Shown: positions 27,230-37,991 of the stretch, in pieces
Position numbering within the stretch: position 1 is the stretch's first letter
Layout of the letters: every line of letters starts with the position of its first letter
Source: Atkinsonella hypoxylon
Lineage: Eukaryota; Ascomycota; Sordariomycetes; Hypocreales; Clavicipitaceae
NCBI GenBank assembly: GCA_000729835.1
Contig: JFHB01000073.1
Coordinates: forward strand, 62,001 to 126,000
Length of the DNA: 64,000 nt
Direction: 5' to 3'
The notes under the pieces: generated by a model
What the model was told of the DNA's origin: nothing
The model's database searches: none
Seen by the model: the letters and a program-made list of their open reading frames with translations, nothing else
Position numbers and translations under genes: made by a program

Positions 27230-28511
27230 GTGTTCCAGGACACGATAATGTCGTTTTCTAGATCTCAGGGTAGAAGGAATTACATCATGGCGCCGCAGTT
27301 CGATGTTTTCCCTCTCCCTTCGCCCCCGCCCATGACCTTCCATTTTGTTGAAAAAAAGCAGGGCTTGAAATCCGTCCGACATGAATAATTCAGGGCTTGT
27401 ACGTTCCATTGCAGATAGCAGCCCTGCCGTGACCTTGGCCCGCCGCCCTATATTCGCCAGTTCGTCCGTCAGACCACGCACGACTCCAGTCTGCACCAAT
27501 ACCTACCGTGCTGTACATGACCAAAGCCCAGCCTCAATTACCTCAAGTGCCTTTGGGGGAATCAGAAGCATGTTGCACAGTGAAAAAAGCACTACCCTAT
27601 GCCCTTCTCCCCCTTTATTTTTAATTTTTTTTTTCTTTTGGGTGTGTATGTGTGTGTTGGTGGGGGTTTTTCGTCACAAATGCCTACAACAATTAACATG
27701 ATCCGTAGACATAAGTAGAGTGGCCCGAAGCAAATGGAAACGTAAATCGTATTTAGTGAACCGCCAGAGCAAGTCAAGTCCATTAAAAAATGCCAAGCTT
27801 AGACACAACTTCAAAAAAGTAATCCACGGCTTCATCACAACCCACGCAGATCATCAAAGCAAACGGGGCTAGAGGACGAACACCAGATTGGTACAGGGTA
27901 GCGCCATCAAGATGATTCTGCTCGAGCATCAATCAACCAACGAATGACGAAATGCAACGTATCACGTCCCAAGCACAATAAACGTAACAGTGCCGTAATC
28001 CGTACGACCCATCGCCTCATCGTGAGTCGGTACGACAGCTCTGTCACAGCATTCGGACCACTTGTCCTCACTGAAAATTTAAAAAATTAAATAAAAATTC
28101 AGCTCGAGCGTGAGAGGAACATTACACCATGACTTCACTTGACTGTCTACTATGATTCTGCTTATCCGTCTGGCTCTGAATTACAAAGTATTCAGGGCTA
28201 CTAATCGAATTGCGTTGCGTTCGCAGAATGAAGATGGACAACCTTGGCTATGTGCTTGATCAGCTCCGCCTTCTGTCTGCCACTTGCTAATTGAATAAAG
28301 AGGGATGTTGTGATCGCAGCTTGACTTACTTTAAAAAGCTAACTGGGGTGGCTGCGACAATCAAGCGGTCAAAGATGTATATGCAATTCCGTAGGCGAAA
28401 CTGGATGCCGTCCTCGTAGGTTACAAGCCCAATAACAATCGCATATCAGTACATGGGCAACAAAACTTGGTCTGCATAATTGAGTTTCATCAAAATGAAG
28501 CTCTTGTCTTT

Positions 28512-31500
28512 TTATCGCCTACCATTACTACTAGCTACTCTAGACACGAAAAACGGATGCTTCAGCGCCTCGGTCGGCGTGATTCGCTTGTCAGGGTTCA
28601 AAGCCAGACACTGCTCCAGCAAGTCGATGAAGTGATTTAGATTCCTGGCCTCAGAATCACTCATCCATGTTGATGCAGCATTGAGACGAGTCCGAAGGTC
28701 GCGTGTTGGTTTCACAACGGCCATTGTTCTCATGGCGGTCTGGAGATGCATGTGTTAGTAAACTCGCATTCAGTAACCCAATAACGAATTTTTTAAAAAA
28801 AATAAAATAGTAAAAATTGCGCGTTTCAAGAAGTCAATGACGACCGGAAATAGGATGGCGGAGTGAACCATGTAGGCTGATGAGCGAAGCCAAACATTGG
28901 CGCCGGCAAAGATGCGACCTCTGCATGAAGTGCACCTGTTTGGTCCGCATCCTCCGACCTCATCTGCGACCTTGGGAACCGCTGGTTTAGTACCCACTAC
29001 GCGATGAAATCTGCCTCTGACTCTGACAGAAATCCACAGGGATGGTGATTCATTGTCGGTCGCTCCACGATCCATTGGGGGGCTGAAGCACCGAGCGCTT
29101 AGAAACGGTAGCCAAATGTTGCCGACCAACCGCTTAAACGCTCATCAGAGGGCGTGAATGAAGAATAGCCATCATACGAAGCAGTAAAAGTAAACTGGTT
29201 TCAAACGAGCGGCTGTCCACGAAAAGCCACAAGAAAATACAGAAAAGAAAAACGCGGCGCAACAATAGCAAAAAGTACAGCGAACAACGTACCTTTCCCA
29301 AGACTTTGTCCCGCTCGACGCTCACAAAGTGTCCATTTTCATTAAAATGCGCCCCTGCAAGTTGACCTCGTCGAAAAAGCTTCGGCGTCAAACGGCCTCG
29401 AATTTCCATTATTGCCTTCAGCATCTGGTTATTGCTGTCGCCAGTGAACAGAATTTTGCCGGTATATAGTTCATATAGAGTACAGCCAATGGACCACATA
29501 TCCACACCATAATCGTACGGCATCCCCAGAATGATTTCTGGTGCTCGATAGAATCTACTGACAAGGTATGGCGTGATTTGGTTGTGTGCAGTAGCGGCGT
29601 CTGATCTATCAATCGCTGTGCCCAAGTCGCAGATTTTCAGGACATTACGTTGCTCATTGACCAAGATATTGTCGGGCTTCAGATCGGCATGTATGATGCT
29701 ACATTTTCGCATGTGAGCTAGAGCAACAAATATTTGGTATGCATAAGTTCTCGTAGCCGCAAGATTGATGCCAACGTTGTTGCCAAACTTTCGCAAGACT
29801 TCTCGCAAGTTCATACTCAGGTTCTCAAATGCCATGCATAAGTGGCCCTTGTAATCGAAATGTCGTTCAAATTTGACAATGTGCTTTCGGTTTTCGGGAT
29901 CGGCGTCATTAAGTTTCTGGAGGATGGCAATCTCGGTATATCCTCCCTTTCGTAGCGCGTCATTGTTTCGCATAATCTTGATGGCAACTACTTGCTTGGT
30001 AGTAATATCAACGGCCCGAGCAACTCCAGAAAACATCCCTCGCCCGAGACTGGCTTGAATTTGGTATCGCCCATTGAGAATCTCACCAATCCTTATCTTG
30101 TAGTAGCCGTCCTTATCATCACCTTCGAGTATACCACCCTTGTCCCCAGGTTGTGTTCCCGGAGCGCCTGCGTCTGCTGTTACTGCCGCGGCCGCGGCGT
30201 GCTTGCTCGCATATTTATCCACGTCTATATCATCGGCAAACATGTCAAAGTCATCATCATCATCGCCTTTGGCGGCTTTGTCGAGTACTGCGGTCTGCAC
30301 ATTCTCATCTGAGGCTTCAATTGTCTCTGTTATGCTCTCACCATGCAGGACACCTTGACCGTGCCTGAGTTCGTGCCGGCGCTCGTCTTCCTTCATGTCT
30401 GCCGTAGGGTCATAGTTGGCGGCCGAAGGCCCATCCTCTTCGTCAACTTGGCCTTGATTGGGTGCTTTCATAAGGTCTCTGTCATTGAGAAGTTCGAGCC
30501 CCCCGGGAGATGGGCTAGGCGAGCGAGGCGAAGCGAAGTCTAGGAATGTAAGCTTGACTCAGTCGGGAAGATCAAATCGGCGCACACATACCAGAACGAG
30601 GTGTCCGTGGGGTGTCATCGTCAAAGGACGACTTACGAGGCGTATCCGGCTGGATAGATGCCGGCGATACGCCACGGGTGACTTTGTCACTTGAGGCGCC
30701 CACAGCATGAAGAAGTAGAGGAGTAGCGGGGCTTGACTTTGCTAAAAGCTTCTCCCGTCGTTTTCGCCGACGTTCTATTTCTGCGTCTTCGTCAATCTGC
30801 TGCGGTTCTTCATAGTCTGTTTCAGGCTCCGGCTCCGGCTTTGCATGTGGAACATTGTTACTCTTGTCTTGGTCACCTTGAGAATGTTGCTTCAGTTGGT
30901 CAGAGGCAGAACCACGGATACTGGATCCATTTCCTACATATGAGCGGTTATTTGACGTTGTATGTTTGTGTGTCGCACGACTGTTGTCGTCATATTCGAG
31001 TGTTTTTGCCGGATCGCGGTCATCGTAGTGTGGTTCTCGACCAGCTCTTTCCGCATCCAGTCGAACAGAGCGATTCGATGCATAGGGAGAACGGCTTCTA
31101 TGGCGCATTGGCATATCGAAATAACGACTGGATCCTCTGTCGGCGTAGCGGCCACGACCGCCGTGCCCATGATCTACATCATGGTCCCTATTACCATTGG
31201 ATCGCCAACCGTGATTGTTGGAAGAAGAATACGATTTCGGTCGGTCTAAATCATCGTAGGAGACTCGTGGCCGTCGGTAGTCGTCCCTGGGATAATCATC
31301 GTAGCGGGATCGGACGTGCCTTGAGTCGCGGTCGCGGTCATGTCCATATGAATGCCTGTCGTCGCGCGTGCGCTTGTGACCGTGAGGGGAGCGACTTCGG
31401 CGAGAGGAGCCGCTATATCTGGAAGCAGAGTCGTGATCCGGAGACGACTGTTTATTTCGGTTTCTGTCTCGGCGGTCAATACCGTTTCCTGAATGGCGTG

Positions 31501-31573
31501 CGAGTGAAGTTGCCTTCAAGTCCCCAGATCCATCTTCAATAATCTCGCCCTCATCCGAGCTGGATGTCATCAT
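28512..31573 (-). CDS. prp4: PRP4 (PRPF4B-like) pre-mRNA splicing kinase
   Basis: Three exons, 31573-30592, 30539-29293 and 28739-28512, give 818 residues. The N-terminal third is rich in Arg, Ser and Asp (SR-like), followed by acidic linkers. The kinase domain lies near residues 485-800: glycine loop LGRGMFSG about 492, AIK lysine 515, the PRP4 hallmark HADLKPDN at 611-618, DLG instead of DFG at 632-634, and APE at 660. PRP4 kinases phosphorylate U4/U6.U5 tri-snRNP proteins to activate the nuclear spliceosome. The first in-frame ATG pair (31573, 31570) opens the MMTSSSDEGE start; the open frame continues upstream to a TTG, so a short upstream exon remains possible. Intron 1 is 52 nt. Intron 2 is 553 nt, unusually long here, and ends with a perfect TACTAAC branch site 12 bases before its TCTCCAG end. 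Confidence 0.92.
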
Positions 31574-32781
31574 TTGGGTGCTAGATCCTGGGAAGGATCC
31601 TAACAAGTAGCAAGAAAGAACAGTGTCAGCAAAGCGATCAGGAATGGCCAGCGTGCAAACAGGAGAAAGAGTCCAACCAGATCAGCGTTGACTCGTCCAG
31701 GCCTGTGTCATTTGGCTTTTTGCAGGCTCGAGCGATGTTGAGGCGACAGCGGGAGCGCTTGATCAGCAGTAGCAGCGTTTAAAGAGGGCGAAGCATTTAG
31801 AGAAGGGAATGGTGACAATTGCTGAAAAGCACAGCAATCGATGCTTCAGTGTGAGTAATTGGAGATTGGAATTTCGGACGAAGTGTCTGACTATCGGGAG
31901 GAGAATTTCGTGTGGTGTAATGATTACATAATGATTTAATCATGGTCGGGTGCCTCTAATTTGTGTGCTTCCTATTGCCCCCTGCATGAGACGGCACTTA
32001 GCAATCCATAAATGAGGTCCTTCTGCCTTATATGAGACGAATCTATTTGTTCTGGACGCGGCAGTTCTTTCTTAGTATTGATAAACAGCACGCAAGGGAT
32101 AAAAAGCGCTACTAAAGCGCGCGTTCACAACGCGGTTCTAGGACTATTTGTCGCGTATCATTTTCGAAGCTTTTTGCCCACAACATTTTAATAATCTGCA
32201 ACAATACGTCTCATTTCTGAAAGGCCAAAAGGTATGCGTACCTAGGTACTTAGCATGCCTTTACAGAGAGCTGGTACACATTTATGAAGCAGTCCACGCC
32301 CTTCCCCATCATTTATGCGACTGCTGATCTGCTAGAGCATTTTATCGGTCATTAGAAACCAGGTAACGATATGAATACGATATTGAAGACTGCCCAGAGT
32401 TCTTGCAAAGCCCTTGAGGCTCAACTGGCAAGTTACGAGAGTTGTGCCATATGGAGGGAAGCACTGGAAGATGATGAGGAACAAATAGAAGGCGCGGAGA
32501 ACAAGGCATAAAAGGGGAGAAGGTGTGCGCAGCAGACCAAGCCTGACAAACGTATTAGATCTTCGGAAGATATCGGCTGTATTGGTCTGATTCTGAATCG
32601 TAGCACCAGGTTGGCGGAACCAGGATCAAAGACACGTCGCTCTGGGCCAATATCGAATGCGCCATTAATGTTAGAAGTCGCTCGCATAAGATGTTATTTG
32701 AACTTCGGCGAGGCCTTTGTTAAGTATCACTCGCTGAGCCATTCGTCCTTCATACAAGCCGAATGGTCGCATAGTTCCGAT
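31574..32781. other. intergenic, PRP4 promoter and TMA7 3' flank
   Basis: 1.2 kb between two minus-strand genes. I see no gene, repeat or recognisable site; short frames around 32433-32895 overlap the TMA7 3' end on the opposite strand and are not credible. Confidence 0.6.
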
Positions 32782-33147
32782 TTATTTCTTGCCGCTCTTC
32801 TTAATGCCCTGAGATCCCGTGTTCAATGGCCCCTTTTTGCCTGCCAGCTGAGAAGCCAAGTCCTTTTTTGCCTTCTCGTCTATAGGTCTTGTTAGAACTC
32901 ATATCACAGGGGGATCGGGCAAGAATCGCTCGAGGCAGGTCGACGAACCTGCTTTTGCCTTCTGGCGCTGGCGTTCATCGTCCGAATCGAGCTCTTTTAC
33001 TGCCTTCTTCGGCGCCTTCTTCGGCGCCAGGGTGCCATCTGGAGTTCAGGAGGTTACCATGACTGGCTCATTTTGCACTTGCCACCAAAAGGATTTCGAG
33101 AAAGGAATATTTGATTTAAACCTACTTTGTCTGTTCTGACCGCCCAT
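32782..33147 (-). CDS. tma7: TMA7-family translation machinery-associated protein
   Basis: A tiny three-exon gene: 33147-33126, 33038-32949 and 32879-32782, coding for 69 residues. Introns of 87 and 69 nt are GT-AG and both are in phase 1. The protein starts MGGQNRQ, continues with APKKAPKK and KELDSDDE, and ends GPLNTGSQGIKKSGKK, which is the TMA7 (coiled-coil domain 72) signature. It keeps the family's length (about 64-70) and Lys-rich C-terminus. Yeast Tma7 co-purifies with ribosomes; its precise function is not known. The usual GGK near residue 9 is replaced by NGT, formed across intron 1, which may be real divergence. It lies between PRP4 (same strand) and the divergent PAQR gene. Confidence 0.88.
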
Positions 33148-33919
33148 GTTGAGAGTATTAAATCGCCGCCTGAAATAGCAAGAGCAATTTTCGAGAGGTA
33201 TCGTCGGCTTTCACGGTGCTCCGGATGCGGAATCACTAATGGTTGATCGTCGATTGCGCTGCGTATGCGCGGAACAAGGAAGAGAAAGGCTGAAGGAGGT
33301 CATCACCCGCTAGGCTACGGAGTAGTAGCGGCAGGATAGAGGCATGAAGGCGGAAAGAGAAAGCGGGACAAAAGTTTCCATTTATGGTTTAGCTCCATCG
33401 TAAATTTTTCAAGTGGCCAGGGCCTAACCTATTGCCGCTACCTCGTCTCATCTGACCATTGCAACTACTACACACTGTAGCTAAGCCGACTAGTGCATTA
33501 TAGCTCACCAAATCTACTAAGCTGCCCTTGATAAGAATAATATACTATATATATATATATATATATATATTATTTTTTTTTTTTTTTTTTCATTTCTCAT
33601 TTTCTTAGTAAATCTAAGCCTTGCATCAACCACTGGGCAAGCATGGGCGGAGCCTCACCTGGCTCCTGACAATATGGCCCCAGCCTTCGCTTTCGCTGGT
33701 GCTTGCACATGCCAATCCCAACAATTTCGGGACAACAACGCAGCGCTCCGCGTCCGGATGGTTAAAGCGACAGGCTTTCCCTCTTTTTTATCCAGCAGAT
33801 TCTGTTTGGAATATCGTTCTGCAACTGGAATTTTGTATTCGTACTAGTTTCCATCTGCATCTTCATCTGTGCAATAAACGTCAGTCTGATCTACCAAAGT
33901 TGACTCCTCCGTTCAAACC
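33148..33919. other. divergent intergenic region TMA7/PAQR
   Basis: Shared upstream region of two divergent genes. It contains a TACGGAGTA motif at 33316, a TA dinucleotide run with an adjoining T18 tract (annotated separately), and a pyrimidine-rich leader before the ATG at 33920. No gene is seen. Confidence 0.6.
33546..33590. repeat. TA dinucleotide repeat plus T18 tract
   Basis: About thirteen TA units followed by 18 T, in the TMA7/PAQR intergenic region. Confidence 0.9.
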
Positions 33920-35071
33920 ATGTCAGAATCGCAAGCTTGTCTCCGCCAACGGCGCTCATCATCCTCGACAACAACAACCATTGGACCAGAATCAGTCCTT
34001 GACGCAGTCAAATCTCTTCCCAAAGAGGCAGAAGCCAAACTTCTCCTCCTCTGGGACGACCTTCCAGCTTGGCGCCGCGACAACGCATTCATCCACTCTG
34101 GCTACCGCCAGACCCGTGCTTCCTACAAGTCTTCGTTCCAATCCCTCTTCTACCTGCATAATGAATCGGTCAATATCTGGTCCCATCTTCTGGGAGCTCT
34201 GGTGGCCATTGCATGCGCCACGTATCTGTATTGTGTGATCCATCCACGGTATGAAGCGGCCACTTCGTCAGACCTCTTCGTCTTTTCTTGCTTCTTTATA
34301 GGTGCTATTCTGTGTCTGGGCATGAGCGCGACTTTTCATGCGCTTCTGGCCCATAGCCAGGACGTGGCCAAATGGGGGAATAAGTTGGATTATACTGGCA
34401 TTGTGGCATTGACTGTTGGCAGTTATGTGCCCACTCTATACTATGGTTTCTTTTGTAGACCAGCCTTGATGTCCGCCTACTTATACTTGGCAAGTACACA
34501 ATATTCGCTGCATATATGAATTACATGTTCCATTTCAGAGGAGGCATGTCGGTGTTCGAATAGCACTAATCGAACTCTCTTGCAGATTCTTATTCTAGGC
34601 GCTGGATGCGGCATTGTTTCCTGGGTTGAGCGATTCCGCACTCCCAGCTGGCGTCCTTACCGGGCTGCCATGTTTATTGGACTCGGCCTTTCTGGTATCG
34701 TCCCAGTTGTCCATGGAATTTCCCTGTATGGCTATTCGGGACTTGATAACCGTATGAGCATTAGCTGGGTAATTGCTCAAGGGGCCATGTACATACTTGG
34801 CGCTGTCCTGTACGCGGTAAGTTCAATAGACTCTCGCGCCCTCCGATAGTCGAACCCAGGGCCAAGTCATATGTGCCTAAACCACTGATAATATCAAAAA
34901 AAGGTGCGTTGGCCGGAACGCAGTTTCCCAGGCTCATTCGATATCTGGGGCAGCTCCCATCAGATCTTCCACATGTTTGTCCTCCTGGCTGCTGCAACGC
35001 ACTTTTATGGTATGGCAAAGGCATTTGATAGCCACCACATCATGGGCCATGCACAGTGTCTCCTGGAGTGA
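33920..35071 (+). CDS. PAQR / haemolysin III-family seven-helix membrane protein (Izh-like)
   Basis: Three exons, 33920-34489, 34586-34816 and 34904-35071, give 322 residues. Seven or more hydrophobic helices and the PAQR zinc-site pattern are visible: SATFHALL with Asp in KLDYTG, and a late SHQIFHMF. The stretch FQSLFYLHNESVNIWSH is a typical PAQR entry segment. Fungal Izh proteins are adiponectin-receptor relatives affecting zinc and lipid metabolism in membranes; that role is inferred from the family. The first intron (34490-34585) has a GC donor, GCAAGT, with a normal TTGCAG acceptor. The only GT alternative nearby would break the frame. The second intron ends in an A-rich run before AG, with almost no pyrimidine tract. 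The stop codon is 45 bp from the stop of the convergent TFIIIC-subunit gene. Confidence 0.88.
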
Positions 35072-35116
35072 ACATTTTCGCAACGTCTGATGCCTTTCGC
35101 AAACGGAGCTTTTAGT

Positions 35117-37318
35117 TCAACCGAGCGTGTTATCCAGCCCAAGGTCCATGATCCTCACCAGACCGCTCGCCATAGCCGCGGCTGCCCAGTGTCCAAAACC
35201 CTGATTCGGGTTCCACTGTGTCGATGTAATTCTTGAGAGCGGCTCCCATATAATGCCTCGACTCGGGTCCATAACACCAGCCGTTTCATCATCATCATCA
35301 TTCTCATTCTCATCCTCGGCATTGGCATCTGCTATCTCAGCATCTAATTTTTTCGGTCTCTTTTGCTTTTTCGTGGGCTGGGCCCGTACTTCGCCTTTTG
35401 GGCTTCGACCTTTTTCAATGGCAAAGCCGTGGAGGATTCTTGATGCACCGCGCTCAGAAGCAGCCGAACTACTGTCGAACATCTCTTTGGGTCGATGTTC
35501 ATGCTGAAATAGTCTGAGTCGATCGATCGGCCCCCGACGACTGTTAAACAACTCAACCTGCGGGTTTTGAGCCCACAATGAGCCGTCCGTTGAGCCTACC
35601 AATAAGAAAGGATGCGTCCGCCCGACAGCTAGACTGGAATTGTAGCTTTCGCCTACGAAGACTCGTCGCACAATGGGGAAGAACCGCTGGTGCATGAAAC
35701 CAACCATGGTGTTCAAGGCATTGGCGGATGGATATATGGAGAAGAAGCCCCGAAGGTGACTGCTATACGCCATCATGTTTGGTTGCCAGGTGACTGCATT
35801 CGTCTGCACCTCTGTTGTCTCGTATGTGGGACGGGTCAAGTCAATCAGCTTGGATGTGCCGCCGACAGGGGTAGATGCTACCAAAAAGGGCTGAGTAGGA
35901 TACCCGGTGGCAATGTCAACAACAAGACTATGGTGAACGGGTTGTCGCGAAATCATGAAGCACGGATAGAGGGACCACAGGGCGATCGAGCCGTCAGAGT
36001 AGCCAATGACAAGTCTGTTGAAGGTTGCCCATGCCATGGCCGTTGCCTTGACGCAGCTTTCGTTTTCGAGCAGAAAAGATGCTTCAATATTCGTAATATA
36101 GTCTGGCCAAGTTAGTCTATACTATATCTAAGGACACCAGACATAAAACAACTTGAAAGGAAACCTACCAAATGACCCATCATCTCGTTCGTCGCAGGCC
36201 ACAACACATACCCTCCCATCACCGCACAGCACCGCCATGTAGTGAAGCGGCGGATGGGACGTCGTATCAGGTACAGGGCACCATTTCACCCGCGTGATGC
36301 GTCCAAAGTCTAAACAAATTGTCTTCCGCAGCCTCGGACCCAGAGGCGAAGGTCGCCACATATCCATTTGCACACCTTCAAATCCCCACACCTGCACTGT
36401 ACCATGCCTTTGAAAACCGTCTCTCTGGTGCTCGGATTCATAGCGAAAGTTCTCCTGGTCAGAGTGCGGCACAACTGCCAAGGCAAGTAGTTGCAGGCCC
36501 TCACGCCTAAGACACCAGTCCATGCCCGTCACGATGCCTCCCGCATCAAACATCCACCCCATGGGAAGTTTCTGCTCGGAATCATCCTCGCCATATGGCA
36601 CCCACGACTGTGTCAACGAAAATCCTTGACCGGGATACAAAGTCCTTTCCGACTGGGCATCCACCGGTCCCATGACCACGCGGATTCCCAACCAAGGCTG
36701 CTGATAAGGCCACTTTGCGTCTCCCTCCAAGCATATGCACGTCTGAGGACGGACGACGGTCCTTCTTCGCACGCACCATCGCGCTGCCATCTCGGCCTCT
36801 TTCTCGAAAAATCCTTCTGTCCACGGCTGCGTGTCTGATAGATCGTCCTGAGGAGGCAGGTGCTTTGGCGGCAAGACGGGCCATCTTACCCATCGATCGA
36901 TCAATCTCTGCATATGCTGAATATCGTCTGCGTAGGGTCCGTACCATGTTGCAATAAGGGTTTGGCCGCGCATGCCTCTGTCATAGGGGCCAGTGTACCC
37001 TTTCAGATGAGTATCTGTCGTGACGGACTCGACGTCAATGTAGTTGGATGGCTGCTGAGAAACGGCGGAGAGCTTCTTCTTGACGCGCCTGCTTACTTTG
37101 GGCGCGGCATTTTCAGCGGCAGATGGAGGAGAGGAGGCCTCATCTTGGGAGGCAGAGTCGGGATCCGGAGAGGGAGTGTTCACTGAGGCGTTGAAGGTGG
37201 ATGAGGCGGTAGAGGCGCGGCGACGCGGTGAGGGCGCGTTTTCCAGAGAGGAGTCGCTCTCAAAAGAGTATGTCTTGGGTGTGTATTTCTTGGTGCGGTT
37301 TGAGGTGCGTGTTTTCAT
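35117..37318 (-). CDS. TFIIIC subunit, TFC6/Sfc6-like WD-repeat protein
   Basis: Two exons, 37318-36169 and 36102-35117, give 711 residues; the 66-nt GT-AG intron splits a GAC codon. The first 110 residues are basic and Ser/Pro-rich and presumably disordered. The remainder reads as a divergent beta-propeller: recurrent segments such as GTVQVWGFEG, YMAVLCGDGRVCVVA, LVIGYSDGSIALW and FLLVGSTDGSLWA. The overall form matches the fungal TFIIIC B-block-binding subunit Sfc6/TFC6, which with its partner recognises tRNA-gene promoters for RNA polymerase III in the nucleus. A basic and then acidic low-complexity insert (KKQKRPKK, then a Glu/Asp run) lies near residues 630-665. Assignment rests on overall resemblance, not a catalytic motif; another WD-repeat protein is the main alternative. 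Confidence 0.75.
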
Positions 37319-37443
37319 CTTAAGAAGGCCATGTTCACATTGAGGGTTTTTGATTTCGCGATGGGAGCAAGTGAGTGAGACCTGGTGAGTTTTTGAGGTG
37401 GAGCTTCTTCGACTTTGGTGGAGTGTTCAGACGACCCGACCAT

Positions 37444-37457
37444 CCCCCCCCCCCCCC
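37444..37457. repeat. C14 homopolymer
   Basis: Run of 14 C between the TFIIIC-subunit start codon and the inverted-repeat element. Confidence 0.9.
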
Positions 37458-37477
37458 TTCCCTTTTTGTAACCCGAC

Positions 37478-37651
37478 CTGACCACCACTAAGTGACTTCG
37501 CCTGACCATTAAAGATGCCTTAGCTGACGACACCTCAAATCTATATACAAAATATCTTTCCTGACCGTAACTTAACTCAACCCTAACCCTACGTCTATTG
37601 GTAAGATAAGGTCCCTCTAATGGTTAGGCAAAGTCACTTAGTGGTGGTCAG
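37478..37651. mobile_element. 174-bp inverted-repeat element (MITE-like)
   Basis: Terminal inverted repeats of 37 bp, 37478-37514 and 37615-37651, both starting CTGACCACCACTAAGTGACT on their own strand, agree at 34 of 37 positions. The three differences are all transitions. The interior is about 100 bp and non-coding. I see no clear target-site duplication, so the superfamily is undecided. It occupies the divergent promoter between the TFIIIC-subunit gene (start 37318) and the acyltransferase gene (start 37992). Confidence 0.7.
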
Positions 37652-37991
37652 CTTGGCTTAATGTATTATGAGTAGGGATCTTAACCCTAAATTGCCTAGG
37701 GACGGTGGTTTATATAAATTATAGACCACTTATATACTTGAATTATGCGGTGGCTGACACCTATTTTGAGCCTAGCGCCTATTTTATGCAGAGATGTGCG
37801 TCGAAACTGACGCCAACTAACTGGGGCGAATTCGTAACATCAGGGCCGTAAACGAAGTCACCGCCAGAAATTTTCCCTCTCCAAACATTCTTTAGTCTCC
37901 TACCATCCTTGATTCTATATTCGCTCGCATTGTACATTGTCAACCAGGTTGGTCACCAAATCTACATCGTATCCTCTTCTGACTCAACATC

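Larger units (their letters stand above)
12122..28511. other. 16.4-kb gene-poor interval
   Basis: No convincing protein-coding gene was found on either strand. Frames of 60-180 codons occur but lack domains, family resemblance and credible splice structure. The interval holds several simple repeats, one hAT-like inverted-repeat element (21618-22089), AT-rich decayed sequence around 20395-20480 that may be old transposon, and eight of the twelve exact TACGGAGTA motifs in the window. The first kilobase upstream of 12121 is presumably promoter and leader of the kinase. The 430 bases below 28511 are the 3' flank of PRP4. Genes without homologues, or non-coding RNAs, could be hidden here and would not be visible to me. 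Confidence 0.55.

Noticed and set aside
27086..27499. 137-codon minus-strand frame with Asp-Ser-Phe repeats
   Set aside because: The repeats come from the 9-bp minisatellite at 27190-27229; the rest has no recognisable features.
31574..31606. Upstream extension of PRP4 to 31606
   Set aside because: The codon there is TTG, not ATG; the ATG pair at 31573 and 31570 gives the usual SSDEGE start.
37568..37586. Telomere-like AACCCTAACCCTA
   Set aside because: Only two units, inside the 174-bp inverted-repeat element; no array, so not an interstitial telomere.
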